Below, in pieces: positions 1 to 5,276 of a DNA stretch of 5,333 nt. The notes under the pieces are model-generated. The model saw nothing but the letters and a program-made list of their open reading frames with translations, did no database searches and was not told where the DNA came from. Position 1 is the first letter of the stretch. Each line of letters begins with the position of its first letter. The stretch lies in NCBI GenBank assembly GCA_003645115.1, contig QNEG01000137.1, positions 1-5,333 on the forward strand. The letters run 5' to 3'. The position numbers and the translations under genes are program-made. Origin of the DNA: a bacterium. Lineage in GTDB: Bacteria > UBP14 > UBA6098 > B30-G16.

Positions 1-34
1 AGCCGAGGAAATAAAATATTAGATTTTGTAGGAA

Positions 35-328
35 TCAAGTCTCGATTTCGGACAATCTTTCGGCGATTACTTCCGAATGCTGTTGTAATTCTCGCATTAT
101 CTCATCTAATTTTTCCCGTTCCTTGAAAAGTTCATCGGCTATATTAAGAGCGGCAAGAATTATGGTTTTCGATGTAGAAATTCCCCCGGAGCTATCCACT
201 ATTTCATAGATTTTCGCATCGACATATCTGGCGACTTCTCGAACATAATCCGGAGGCTCGGTTGTCCTTATTTTCAATTCTTGATTGAATATTTTAACTG
301 CTACTGTATTTTTTTCAGAATCCGACAT
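35..328 (-). CDS. zapA: Cell division protein ZapA
   Basis: 97-residue ZapA-family protein, a small cytoplasmic factor that binds FtsZ and bundles its protofilaments at the division ring. The N-terminal half (residues 8-45) has the family's beta strands (VAVKIFNQELKI), then a helix ending VARYVDAKIYEI. Residues 53-70 carry the family hallmark SKTIILAALNIADELFKE. Residues 66-96 form a charged coiled coil used for dimerisation. The length is typical of the family. The start is ATG, with a weak AGGG just 2 nt upstream, so translation may depend partly on the upstream coiled-coil gene, which ends 31 nt earlier. The stop is TGA and only 34 bases remain to the window edge, so the next gene (in Bacteroidota-like genomes often rny, RNase Y) cannot be seen. 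Family assignment is firm; the operon role is inferred. Confidence 0.93.
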   Translation of the reverse strand: MSDSEKNTVAVKIFNQELKIRTTEPPDYVREVARYVDAKIYEIVDSSGGISTSKTIILAALNIADELFKEREKLDEIMRELQQHSEVIAERLSEIET

Positions 329-359
329 ATCCCTGCGTCCATTTGGAATCTATGGTTAA

Positions 360-614
360 TTACTCACCTAAAGCTTCATTAATTCTCGACATAAGAGAAT
401 CGAGCTTTTCTTTTGCTGTTTCAGTGCCCTCGGCAGATTTCTGCAACTCTTCTTTTTCTTTTATTGCCTGTTCCAGGTCGTCTTGAAGATTTCTTACCTT
501 CTCTTCCAGTTCCTGATTAGCCTCCAGAAGTTGTTTCTTCTCGGATTTTAATTTGCTTACAGCCTGAATTAATTTTTCTATTTGTTCTTCAAATAGTGCA
601 AATGTATCGTTCAC
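360..614 (-). CDS. Small coiled-coil protein, ZapB-like, preceding zapA
   Basis: 84-residue acidic protein, almost entirely helical. Leucines recur exactly every seven residues at 15, 22, 29, 36, 43 and 57, with Ala at 50. Other core positions include I12, V19, N33, V40 and L47, so residues 8-58 are a near-perfect dimeric leucine zipper. A short break (SAEGTET, 60-66) precedes a second helix ending SLMSRINEALGE. There is no signal peptide or membrane segment, so it is cytoplasmic. The start is GTG at 612-614, chosen because a full AAGGAGGT lies 5 nt upstream and no ATG fits. Size, coiled coil and position directly before zapA suggest a ZapB-like division-ring partner. Sequence similarity to E. 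coli ZapB cannot be judged by eye, and any short coiled coil would look alike, so the function is inferred from context. Confidence 0.85.
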   Translation of the reverse strand: MNDTFALFEEQIEKLIQAVSKLKSEKKQLLEANQELEEKVRNLQDDLEQAIKEKEELQKSAEGTETAKEKLDSLMSRINEALGE

Positions 615-619
615 GATTT

Positions 620-627
620 ACCTCCTT
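620..627 (-). promoter_or_regulatory. Strong Shine-Dalgarno site for the GTG-started coiled-coil gene
   Basis: The minus strand reads AAGGAGGT, a perfect 8-base match to the anti-Shine-Dalgarno sequence, ending 5 nt before the GTG at 614-612. It fixes the start of the coiled-coil gene despite the non-ATG codon. Confidence 0.88.
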
Positions 628-671
628 CTCAAATAATAATTTATGTTAAAGGTGAAAACCATCATAACAAA

Positions 672-699
672 ATTATAGAGATACTCCCATTTTTCGCAA
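672..699 (-). promoter_or_regulatory. Predicted promoter of the coiled-coil/zapA pair
   Basis: On the minus strand, TTGCGA (694-699, 4 of 6 matches to the -35 consensus) is followed after 16 nt by a perfect TATAAT (672-677). This predicts a transcript start near 665 and a leader of about 50 nt that includes the Shine-Dalgarno site. The same stretch also contains TAATTTTGT, which fits the Bacteroidota -7 pattern TAnnTTTGY, so either type of sigma factor could read it. It separates the cell-division pair from the secreted-protein gene that ends at 733. No terminator hairpin is evident in the 118-bp gap at 615-732. Confidence 0.6.
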
Positions 700-732
700 C
701 AAGTTTTTTAAATATAACCATTATTTTGTATC

Positions 733-1686
733 TCACTTCACCAGAATCAGCTTATCGACTGCTTTCCCGCCACTATAGTCGAGAATCACAAGATATATAC
801 CAGCGGGATAATTCTCGGGCTGGCTTATTTCTCCTTTCCCCGAAATTTCATAATCTAATATAATTCTTCCTGATAAATCGACAACTTTAATATTAGTTTT
901 TTCCGGCACATCAAATCTAATCACACCCGATGGCAGACAACTAACATTATATGTTTTTTCTTGTTGTTTTTGTGAAGTGATATCTGAAGGCGGAATTATG
1001 ACATTTACTCCGTCGGAAAATCTATCACCGCCGCCAGCGAATACTACCGGTCCCCAGCCATCTGGTGAAGTGTCCATATAATAAGCACCGGCTTCGAGTT
1101 CTTCCGGGTCCCATTGGTTATTTCCATTGTCGTCGATATAGAATTCGAGTGTTTTAAATCCAGCTGGCACAGTAATAGAGTATTCGAGTTCATCGATAAT
1201 ATAAGTGCTTTCCAGGTCAGCTTCACCCGACATCATATCATAGACATTAACTTTACATCCTGGAAAAATACCCATATATGTGATTTCTCCGCCGATTACG
1301 CCCTCTGGTTGCAACTCGACAATAGCGCCTCTGGCATCCCCACCTGTGGTGAAAATATCTTCGGGGCAAAGTCCCATCGGGTCGCCAGAAGCGGGTTGTG
1401 TCCCCTCTATTTTTACACCGAATAGAGTATATGCTACTCCATCGGTAAATTCTCCGGTAATCTCGAATTCTCCCGGACTAAATAACTCTGCTCGGGGAAG
1501 TGACATAAAGAATTCTGCTGGGTCGAGAGTATCAGCCCCACCCATAAATTCTGCTAGTTCATCCGAACCAACTGCCATAACTATATACAGTCCGAAACCA
1601 CCGTCGGGATATATCAATTCTCCGCTGATAGTCCCGGCAAATAGTGAAAATGACAATATTAAGACAATAAAAATTATCCTCCTCAT
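733..1686 (-). CDS. Secreted protein with duplicated beta-sandwich domains and T9SS-like C-terminal sorting domain
   Basis: 317 residues. Residues 1-17 are a signal peptide (basic MRR, hydrophobic core, cleavage near FAG). Two related units follow. One begins GTISGELIYPDG (18-29) and the other GVIGGEITYMG (129-139); both continue into a strand plus turn (FEITGEFTDG, YSITVPAG), suggesting an internally duplicated, possibly carboxypeptidase-regulatory-like beta sandwich. Residues 185-196 (DDNGNNQWDPEE) look like an EF-hand or dockerin-type calcium loop. The C-terminus, about 247-317, matches the Por/T9SS type A pattern: IKVVDLSGR, then PAGIYLVIL, then a basic VDKLILVK end. In Bacteroidota such domains direct outer-membrane secretion and surface attachment. 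No catalytic motif is seen, so the role is probably structural or adhesive. The start is ATG with GGAGGT 5 nt upstream (1692-1697). It lies 66 nt downstream of the beta-barrel gene on the same strand and may be co-transcribed. Confidence 0.85.
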   Translation of the reverse strand: MRRIIFIVLILSFSLFAGTISGELIYPDGGFGLYIVMAVGSDELAEFMGGADTLDPAEFFMSLPRAELFSPGEFEITGEFTDGVAYTLFGVKIEGTQPASGDPMGLCPEDIFTTGGDARGAIVELQPEGVIGGEITYMGIFPGCKVNVYDMMSGEADLESTYIIDELEYSITVPAGFKTLEFYIDDNGNNQWDPEELEAGAYYMDTSPDGWGPVVFAGGGDRFSDGVNVIIPPSDITSQKQQEKTYNVSCLPSGVIRFDVPEKTNIKVVDLSGRIILDYEISGKGEISQPENYPAGIYLVILDYSGGKAVDKLILVK

Positions 1687-1752
1687 TTTTTACCTCCAGT
1701 GTTTAATTTTCATATGGCAATACATTATCTCTCCATTTTATTTGACTCGATT

Positions 1753-2271
1753 TTAAAGAGGGGTTTCCCAATTTATATCGGCGCCACCGCCTAATGACCA
1801 TCCACCAGATTCGGGGTCGGTGACATCTGTTAGCATATATTTAATTTCGACACTGAAAGAGAAATTATCTTGCGGACTGAACGAGAGTCCGCCCAGTCCT
1901 TGAACTCCCGCAGTAGCGGTGACATCCTCGCCAGTTTGAGTAAAATATGCGCCGATACCACAACCTACATAGGGGTCGAACATTCCTCTGCCCAACGGGT
2001 GTAATTCTCCATTCAGTTGAACCGGTATTAAAGTGACATTTTGTCCACCGCTTTCGTATTGCGACCAGCCGACAGACATTTCTGTGGTTACCTTGTTGGA
2101 AAGTTTATATTTTGCCGAAACCTCGAAAAGTAGTGCACTGCTTACATCTCCCGGTGGGTCGAATACGGAAACACTGGCATTCACAGATAACTTACCCTGT
2201 TTCTTTTTCGCTTCGACACAGGAAAATAAAACAATAAATATGAGTGCAAATATCAGCCATTTAAATTTCAT
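1753..2271 (-). CDS. Small outer-membrane beta-barrel-like protein
   Basis: 172 residues from the ATG at 2271-2269. A TTG 12 nt upstream is in frame, but its codons contain the GGAGG ribosome site, so it is not the start. An N-terminal hydrophobic segment (KWLIFALIFIVLF) is followed by SCVEAKKK, allowing signal peptidase I cleavage after VEA; LFSC is a poor lipobox. The rest is rich in Gly, Ser, Thr and aromatic residues in alternating strand patterns, with KYKLSNKVTTEMSVGWSQY, then DPYVGCGIGAYFT, then GLGGLSFSPQDNFSFSVEIKYML, as in small eight-stranded barrels of the OmpW/OmpX or 'OMP_b-brl' type. The length suits an eight-stranded barrel. It ends ETPL rather than the usual terminal Phe or Trp, so membrane insertion is not certain. 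Ligand and role are unknown. It is divergent from the sensor kinase. Confidence 0.8.
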   Translation of the reverse strand: MKFKWLIFALIFIVLFSCVEAKKKQGKLSVNASVSVFDPPGDVSSALLFEVSAKYKLSNKVTTEMSVGWSQYESGGQNVTLIPVQLNGELHPLGRGMFDPYVGCGIGAYFTQTGEDVTATAGVQGLGGLSFSPQDNFSFSVEIKYMLTDVTDPESGGWSLGGGADINWETPL

Positions 2272-2276
2272 TTCAT

Positions 2277-2281
2277 CCTCC
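2277..2281 (-). promoter_or_regulatory. Shine-Dalgarno site that sets the beta-barrel gene start
   Basis: The minus strand reads GGAGG 5 nt before the ATG at 2271. The longer reading frame, starting with TTG at 2283, would place this ribosome site inside codons 1-2, so the shorter start is preferred. Confidence 0.8.
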
Positions 2282-2298
2282 AATTGGAATATTACATT

Positions 2299-2317
2299 TA
2301 ATATAAAATCTATATTA
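2299..2317. repeat. 7-bp AT-rich inverted repeat (possible operator) in the divergent intergenic region
   Basis: TAATATA (2299-2305) and its exact reverse complement TATATTA (2311-2317) are separated by 5 nt. An outer GGAAT (2286-2290) and ATTCC (2317-2321) add a looser second layer of dyad symmetry. It overlaps the candidate -10 of the beta-barrel gene, where a repressor would be expected to bind. AT-rich dyads also arise by chance, so the operator role is only a suggestion. Confidence 0.35.
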
Positions 2318-2333
2318 TTCCCCGCTTTGGCAA
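2307..2333 (-). promoter_or_regulatory. Possible promoter of the beta-barrel/secreted protein genes
   Basis: The minus strand has TTGCCA (2328-2333, 5 of 6 to -35) and TAGATT (2307-2312, 4 of 6 to -10), but with a short 15-nt spacer. TAGATTTT also resembles the Bacteroidota -7 element with one mismatch. The predicted start near 2300 gives a leader of about 30 nt. The spacing weakens the case. Confidence 0.3.
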
Positions 2334-2410
2334 GTAATTATTTTAAATACATAAAACACACACTAATCCTTACCCTCTCAATATTTTCCAATTTGATAAT
2401 AATTCTTTTC

Positions 2411-2439
2411 TTTACTTAATAGTAGATTAAGATTATATT
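2411..2439 (+). promoter_or_regulatory. Possible promoter of the sensor kinase gene
   Basis: TTTACT (2411-2416, 4 of 6) and TATATT (2434-2439, 5 of 6) are separated by 17 nt. The start would be near 2446, just ahead of the AAAGGA ribosome site at 2447-2452, giving a very short leader. An alternative pair, TTGATA (2393-2398) and TTAATA (2416-2421), also has a 17-nt spacer and a longer leader but a poorer -10. The surroundings are AT-rich, so chance matches are likely. Confidence 0.35.
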
Positions 2440-2459
2440 TTCGGCAAAAGGATGAATTT

Positions 2460-3785
2460 ATGGCAAAGAAAAATACAGGTATTCATCGGCTATTTTTGAT
2501 AGGTATAATAGTCCTGATAGTAATCTGGAGTGGATTTAATCTTATAAATTTTCTTCAATATAAGAAATTCTATCAATTTGCTCGACAAGACCTCGGCGAA
2601 AATTTGGCATTGCTATCAAAAAGTATAGCATCCTCGATAGACTATAATTGGGTGGAGTTAGCTCGAATCGGTATGCCAGAACTGGCAGAAGAAAATCCTA
2701 CCGAATTGCTCAATTCATTGGTGGACAGGGAAGAAATATATAATATTTCCGTTCTGGATACTACTGGTGAGATAATTTATTCCACCGACTCTCGATTGGC
2801 AGTGGGAATTCCCAATCCATATTGGGCATCGGAGACAAAAGCAATAAAGACCGCCAGTCTGGGAATTCCAACTTATGGGGGCTTGAGAAAAGTAGAGGAT
2901 AGATTCCTTAGGGTAGCATTTGCACCGATTTATGACCCATTCGGTGAGGTTATTGGAATAATGGGTTTGGAGGCTGGCGCAAACTATTTCGGTCTGCTGG
3001 CTACTCTCCACCAAGGTCTGTGGATTCTGGGAATCGTAAGCACTATCGCCATAATATTTATAATAGTGATTTTATGGCTGGGAAAACGAGAATTGGAAAA
3101 ATTATACAGTCAATTGGAGCGAGCAGCTACATTATCCGGTATCGGAATGATGGCGGCTACATTAGCGCACGAGGTAAAAAATCCGTTGGCGATAATAAAA
3201 AGCTCTGCGGAATCTATTCCCGATGCGCCGAAAAATGAAGTAATCGAATTGGTCGATTTTATCAACGAAGAAGTGGAACGATTGGCTGGTATAGTGGAGA
3301 GTCATTTAGCAGTGGCGCGAGGACGGGAATTCCCAAAAGTTCCCCAGAAACTCTCCGCAGTGGTGGAAAAAGTAATCCCCAGATATCAAAAGAAATTGGG
3401 AAAACAAGGTATCGGTGTAATAGTGGAGGTAGAAAGCGACCCTAAAGTCCCGTATTCGTTTCCCTCAATTCGTCAGGTGATTTATAATATTATGGAAAAT
3501 GCAGCATCGGCGACACAGAAAGGTGGAATAATTCGAGTAAAAATCGGGACGGAAAATATAAAGCAAAATGAGTATGGGTATATTTCCATCTCGGATACTG
3601 GAACGGGAATTCCCACCGATAAATTAGAACATATTTTCGAGCCGTTTCATACCACAAAAAAACAAGGAACCGGTCTAGGATTATTTATTGCAAAACAGAT
3701 TATCGAGGGACACAATGGAGACATATTGGTAGAATCTGATGAGAGCGTGGGAACCACATTTAAGATATTAATCCCTGGAGAATGA
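2460..3785 (+). CDS. Membrane sensor histidine kinase with periplasmic Cache-like domain
   Basis: 441 residues. Transmembrane helix 1 spans about 11-33 and helix 2 about 187-208. The region between has a Cache/PDC look: ISVLDTTGEIIYSTD (96-110), then APIYDPFGEVIGIMGLE (155-171), implying direct binding of a small extracytoplasmic ligand. There is no HAMP domain; helix 2 runs through an 18-residue linker into the HisKA domain. The H-box is LAHEVKNPL with phospho-acceptor His237, NtrB-like. The ATPase domain is complete: N-box around N347 (YNIMENAASA), G1 DTGTG (379-383), F-box IFEPF (392-396) and G2 GTGLG (403-407). It should therefore be an active kinase. The start is ATG with AAAGGA 7 nt upstream. 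No response regulator follows, so its partner lies elsewhere. It is the only plus-strand gene, divergent from the beta-barrel gene and convergent with the redox operon. Half of its 16 Arg codons are CGA. Confidence 0.93.
   Translation: MAKKNTGIHRLFLIGIIVLIVIWSGFNLINFLQYKKFYQFARQDLGENLALLSKSIASSIDYNWVELARIGMPELAEENPTELLNSLVDREEIYNISVLDTTGEIIYSTDSRLAVGIPNPYWASETKAIKTASLGIPTYGGLRKVEDRFLRVAFAPIYDPFGEVIGIMGLEAGANYFGLLATLHQGLWILGIVSTIAIIFIIVILWLGKRELEKLYSQLERAATLSGIGMMAATLAHEVKNPLAIIKSSAESIPDAPKNEVIELVDFINEEVERLAGIVESHLAVARGREFPKVPQKLSAVVEKVIPRYQKKLGKQGIGVIVEVESDPKVPYSFPSIRQVIYNIMENAASATQKGGIIRVKIGTENIKQNEYGYISISDTGTGIPTDKLEHIFEPFHTTKKQGTGLGLFIAKQIIEGHNGDILVESDESVGTTFKILIPGE
2804..3614. repeat. Dispersed 10-bp palindrome GGGAATTCCC inside the kinase gene
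   Basis: Exact copies lie at 2804-2813, 3325-3334 and 3605-3614, with a nine-of-ten copy at 2861-2870. The copies at 2804, 2861 and 3605 encode Gly-Ile-Pro. The copy at 3325 is read in another frame as part of Arg-Glu-Phe-Pro, so protein constraint alone does not explain all of them. Confidence 0.7.
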
Positions 3786-3793
3786 TATCTGTT

Positions 3794-3926
3794 CGTCTCA
3801 AAATTACTCAAAATATCATTGCGATTTCGACTGGTCGGGTTCGAGAGAGCATAGCAATCCTTTATTTTTTCGGTTATTAGTAGAGCATTTCGTCTTTTCT
3901 ATCCTTGCAAACACAAGTTTGAGACG
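3794..3926. repeat. Long-range 9-bp inverted repeat flanked by GTT, possible MITE-like remnant
   Basis: CGTCTCAAA (3794-3802) is exactly matched by its reverse complement TTTGAGACG (3918-3926), enclosing 115 bp. Each arm is bordered on its outer side by GTT (3791-3793 and 3927-3929), as a 3-bp target duplication would be. It fills most of the 189-bp gap between convergent genes and contains no open reading frame of note. It could be a tiny non-autonomous element, the closing stem of a structured RNA, or chance. A local hairpin, CAAAC-ACAA-GTTTG (3908-3921), lies at its right end. Confidence 0.4.
3818..3870 (+). terminator. Probable intrinsic terminator of the sensor kinase gene
   Basis: ATTGC (3818-3822) pairs with GCAAT (3854-3858). 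Inside it, TTTCGA (3825-3830) can pair with TCGAGA (3841-3846, one G-U). Two bases after the outer stem comes TTTATTTTTT (3861-3870). It begins 32 nt past the kinase stop codon. The stem has an asymmetric internal loop, so it is of modest strength. Read on the minus strand the same hairpin is followed by a T-rich stretch (3801-3817), so it may also end the convergent redox operon. Confidence 0.45.
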
Positions 3927-3974
3927 GTTTAAGACCCTCCATTCAGTTAGCGAGGTAATAGATGAAAACAAAAT

Positions 3975-4409
3975 TTATTCTATTTTTTTTATTTCATATC
4001 GCCAACCGATTGGAATACCAGCTTCTTTTACTATCGCCGAGACCGAGCAATATTTCTCATGAGAAAGATTTATTGCATTTTCGATATTTTCCCTGTTGAT
4101 ATTTTCGCCCTCGAATATGTATAGTATATCTATTCCTTTCGGGATTTGGGGATATTTTTCTCTTCGAGTAGTAGTTAGTTCGATTTTGAATTTTTCCAAC
4201 CGAATGCGCATTTTATCCAAAATAGATAGGACATCGATTGCGGTGCATCCTGCCAGAGATATCAGGAACAATTCGAATGGTTTAGTCGCCGATTCATTTC
4301 CGCCATATTCGTGGTCGGCATCCATTACCACCCAATGCCCGCTATTTCCTCGAGCCAACAAAGTTAAGCCATCGGCTTGTGTCAATTCTATTTTTATCTC
4401 ATCTCCCAT
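3975..4409 (-). CDS. OsmC/YhfA-like family protein
   Basis: 144-residue OsmC-fold protein, the usual length for the YhfA-like branch. It carries the family's two redox cysteines: Cys55 in the helix LFLISLAGCTAIDVLSIL and Cys121 in SHEKYCSVSAIVK. OsmC and Ohr proteins are cytoplasmic dimers that reduce organic hydroperoxides through this cysteine pair. The YhfA-like branch is less well defined, so the substrate is open. The N-terminal strand region (GNSGHWVVMDADHEYGGNESATKPFELF) leads into the first conserved helix as in homologues. There is no signal peptide. The start is ATG with AAGGT 4 nt upstream, lying within the end of the TlpA-like gene, whose stop is only 2 nt away, so translation is probably coupled. 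Last gene of the trx-tlpA-osmC operon. A dithiol reductant such as the operon's thioredoxin could regenerate it, but that pairing is inferred. Confidence 0.9.
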   Translation of the reverse strand: MGDEIKIELTQADGLTLLARGNSGHWVVMDADHEYGGNESATKPFELFLISLAGCTAIDVLSILDKMRIRLEKFKIELTTTRREKYPQIPKGIDILYIFEGENINRENIENAINLSHEKYCSVSAIVKEAGIPIGWRYEIKKIE

Positions 4410-4411
4410 AA

Positions 4412-4945
4412 TTACCTTTTTGCTATTTCTCTTTCCTCATCGAGTAATTTTGTAAGTATCGCTTCTAAAGCAGAGTAAGTTTGAAATCCAATCAGTTTAT
4501 ATCGAATATACCCCTCCTGGTCGATAAAAAATGTAGTGGGAATACTTCTGATATTACCGTATTTTTTCAGTATCGATGGGTCTGCTTGTCCCATTAGGAT
4601 AGGATAGTTTATTTCATATCGCTGGATAAAGTTTTTCATTTTCCCCACATCGAGTTTAGTGTCCAGATTGATGCCGATGATTTGTAATGATTTTTCAGGG
4701 AATTTTTCTCTGAGTTTCACAAAGGATGGAATTTCTTTAAGGCAAGGCTGACACCAGGTAGCCCAAAAATTTAATACTATTACTTTTCCTGAACAATCGC
4801 CCAATTGAAATGTATTACCATAAAAATCGGGAAGCGAAAAATTTGGTGCCTTAGTTTTTCCCTCAAGATTTCCGGGTGTCTTATCAGATGAACATCCTAT
4901 CAACAATAATCCGATAGAAATTATCAGCAGAGTGAGTTTTCTCAT
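4412..4945 (-). CDS. TlpA/ResA-like thioredoxin-fold lipoprotein
   Basis: 177 residues. A lipoprotein signal peptide (MRKLTLLIISIGLLLIGC) has lipobox LIGC, with Cys18 as the lipidated residue. Ser at +2 would not retain it in the inner membrane under the enterobacterial Lol rule, though that rule may not apply here. The AhpC/TSA-Redoxin fold covers about 31-170: APNFSLPDFYGN, then VLNFWATWCQPCLKEIPSF with the active site Cys65-Gln-Pro-Cys68, then GINLDTKLDVGKMKNF and the cis-proline loop RSIPTTFFID (Pro136). Such proteins reduce disulfides in the cell envelope, in cytochrome c maturation or as general thiol reductants. No heme-handling genes are nearby, and no CcdA/DsbD electron donor is visible. 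The start is ATG with GGAGGA (4951-4956) 5 nt upstream, overlapping the last codons of the thioredoxin gene, which stops 1 nt away. Family firm, exact partner unknown. Confidence 0.92.
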   Translation of the reverse strand: MRKLTLLIISIGLLLIGCSSDKTPGNLEGKTKAPNFSLPDFYGNTFQLGDCSGKVIVLNFWATWCQPCLKEIPSFVKLREKFPEKSLQIIGINLDTKLDVGKMKNFIQRYEINYPILMGQADPSILKKYGNIRSIPTTFFIDQEGYIRYKLIGFQTYSALEAILTKLLDEEREIAKR

Positions 4946-4946
4946 A

Positions 4947-5276
4947 TTATTCCTCCAGTATCGCTTGGATTTTCTCTATCAAAGCTTTTTGATTAACCGC
5001 ACCGACGATGGAAGAGACCGGAGCACCATTCTTGAATATCAGCATAGTGGGAATACTCATAATATGGAACTGTGCCGCTATTTGGGGGTTTTGGTCCACA
5101 TTGAGTTTATATACTTTCAGGCGCTCGGCAAATTCCTCGGAGACCGCTTCTACTGTCGGTTCCATCATCTTGCACGGTCCACACCAATCCGCATAGAAAT
5201 CTACCAGCACTGGAACATCAGAATTCAGCACTTTCGCCTGAAAATTATCACCATTCACAAACTCTGTCTTGCCCAT
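4947..5276 (-). CDS. trxA: Thioredoxin
   Basis: 109-residue classical cytoplasmic thioredoxin with no signal peptide. The active site is WCGPC (residues 31-35, Cys32 and Cys35), preceded by VPVLVDFYADWC. The buried Asp is D26. The cis-proline loop is IMSIPTMLIFKNG (Pro76), and GAVNQKALIEKIQ closes the fold. It should be reduced by thioredoxin reductase, which is not in the window, and donate electrons to cytoplasmic disulfides, peroxiredoxins and possibly membrane CcdA-type carriers. The start is ATG with AGGAGGA (5281-5287) 4 nt upstream. First visible gene of the redox operon. Upstream DNA contains overlapping TATTAT -10-like words (5321-5329), but any -35 lies beyond the window edge, so a promoter there cannot be confirmed and further genes upstream are possible. 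Confidence 0.97.
   Translation of the reverse strand: MGKTEFVNGDNFQAKVLNSDVPVLVDFYADWCGPCKMMEPTVEAVSEEFAERLKVYKLNVDQNPQIAAQFHIMSIPTMLIFKNGAPVSSIVGAVNQKALIEKIQAILEE

Noticed and set aside
1280..1756. 158-residue plus-strand open frame opposite the secreted protein and beta-barrel genes
   Set aside because: It is proline- and serine-rich with no domain, lies antisense to genes with clear signal peptides and ribosome sites, and reads as a mirror of their codon pattern.
2269..2283. Longer beta-barrel product starting with TTG at 2283
   Set aside because: Its first codons are the GGAGG ribosome site for the ATG at 2271, which also gives a cleaner signal peptide.
2327..2345. TTGGCAAG as a sigma-54 -24 element upstream of the NtrB-like kinase
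   Set aside because: The required GC-containing -12 element at the right spacing is missing; the matching position is only AT-rich.
2033..2419. 128-residue plus-strand open frame across the beta-barrel start and the divergent spacer
   Set aside because: It is antisense to a gene with a good signal peptide, has no ribosome site, and ends in AT-rich low-complexity sequence.
3818..3860. tRNA-like stretch containing GGTTCGAG
   Set aside because: The bases around the TTCGA word do not form a five-pair T stem, and no acceptor or anticodon arm is present.
3917..3940. GTTTGAGACGGTTTAAGACC as a degenerate CRISPR repeat
   Set aside because: There is one copy only, with no second repeat or regular spacing and no cas gene nearby.
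3961..4095. Short plus-strand frame starting ATG AAA ACA with a GAGG upstream and a hydrophobic start, resembling a signal peptide
   Set aside because: It runs antisense into the conserved 3' end of the OsmC-like gene and stops after about 40 codons; the hydrophobic run comes from T-rich DNA.
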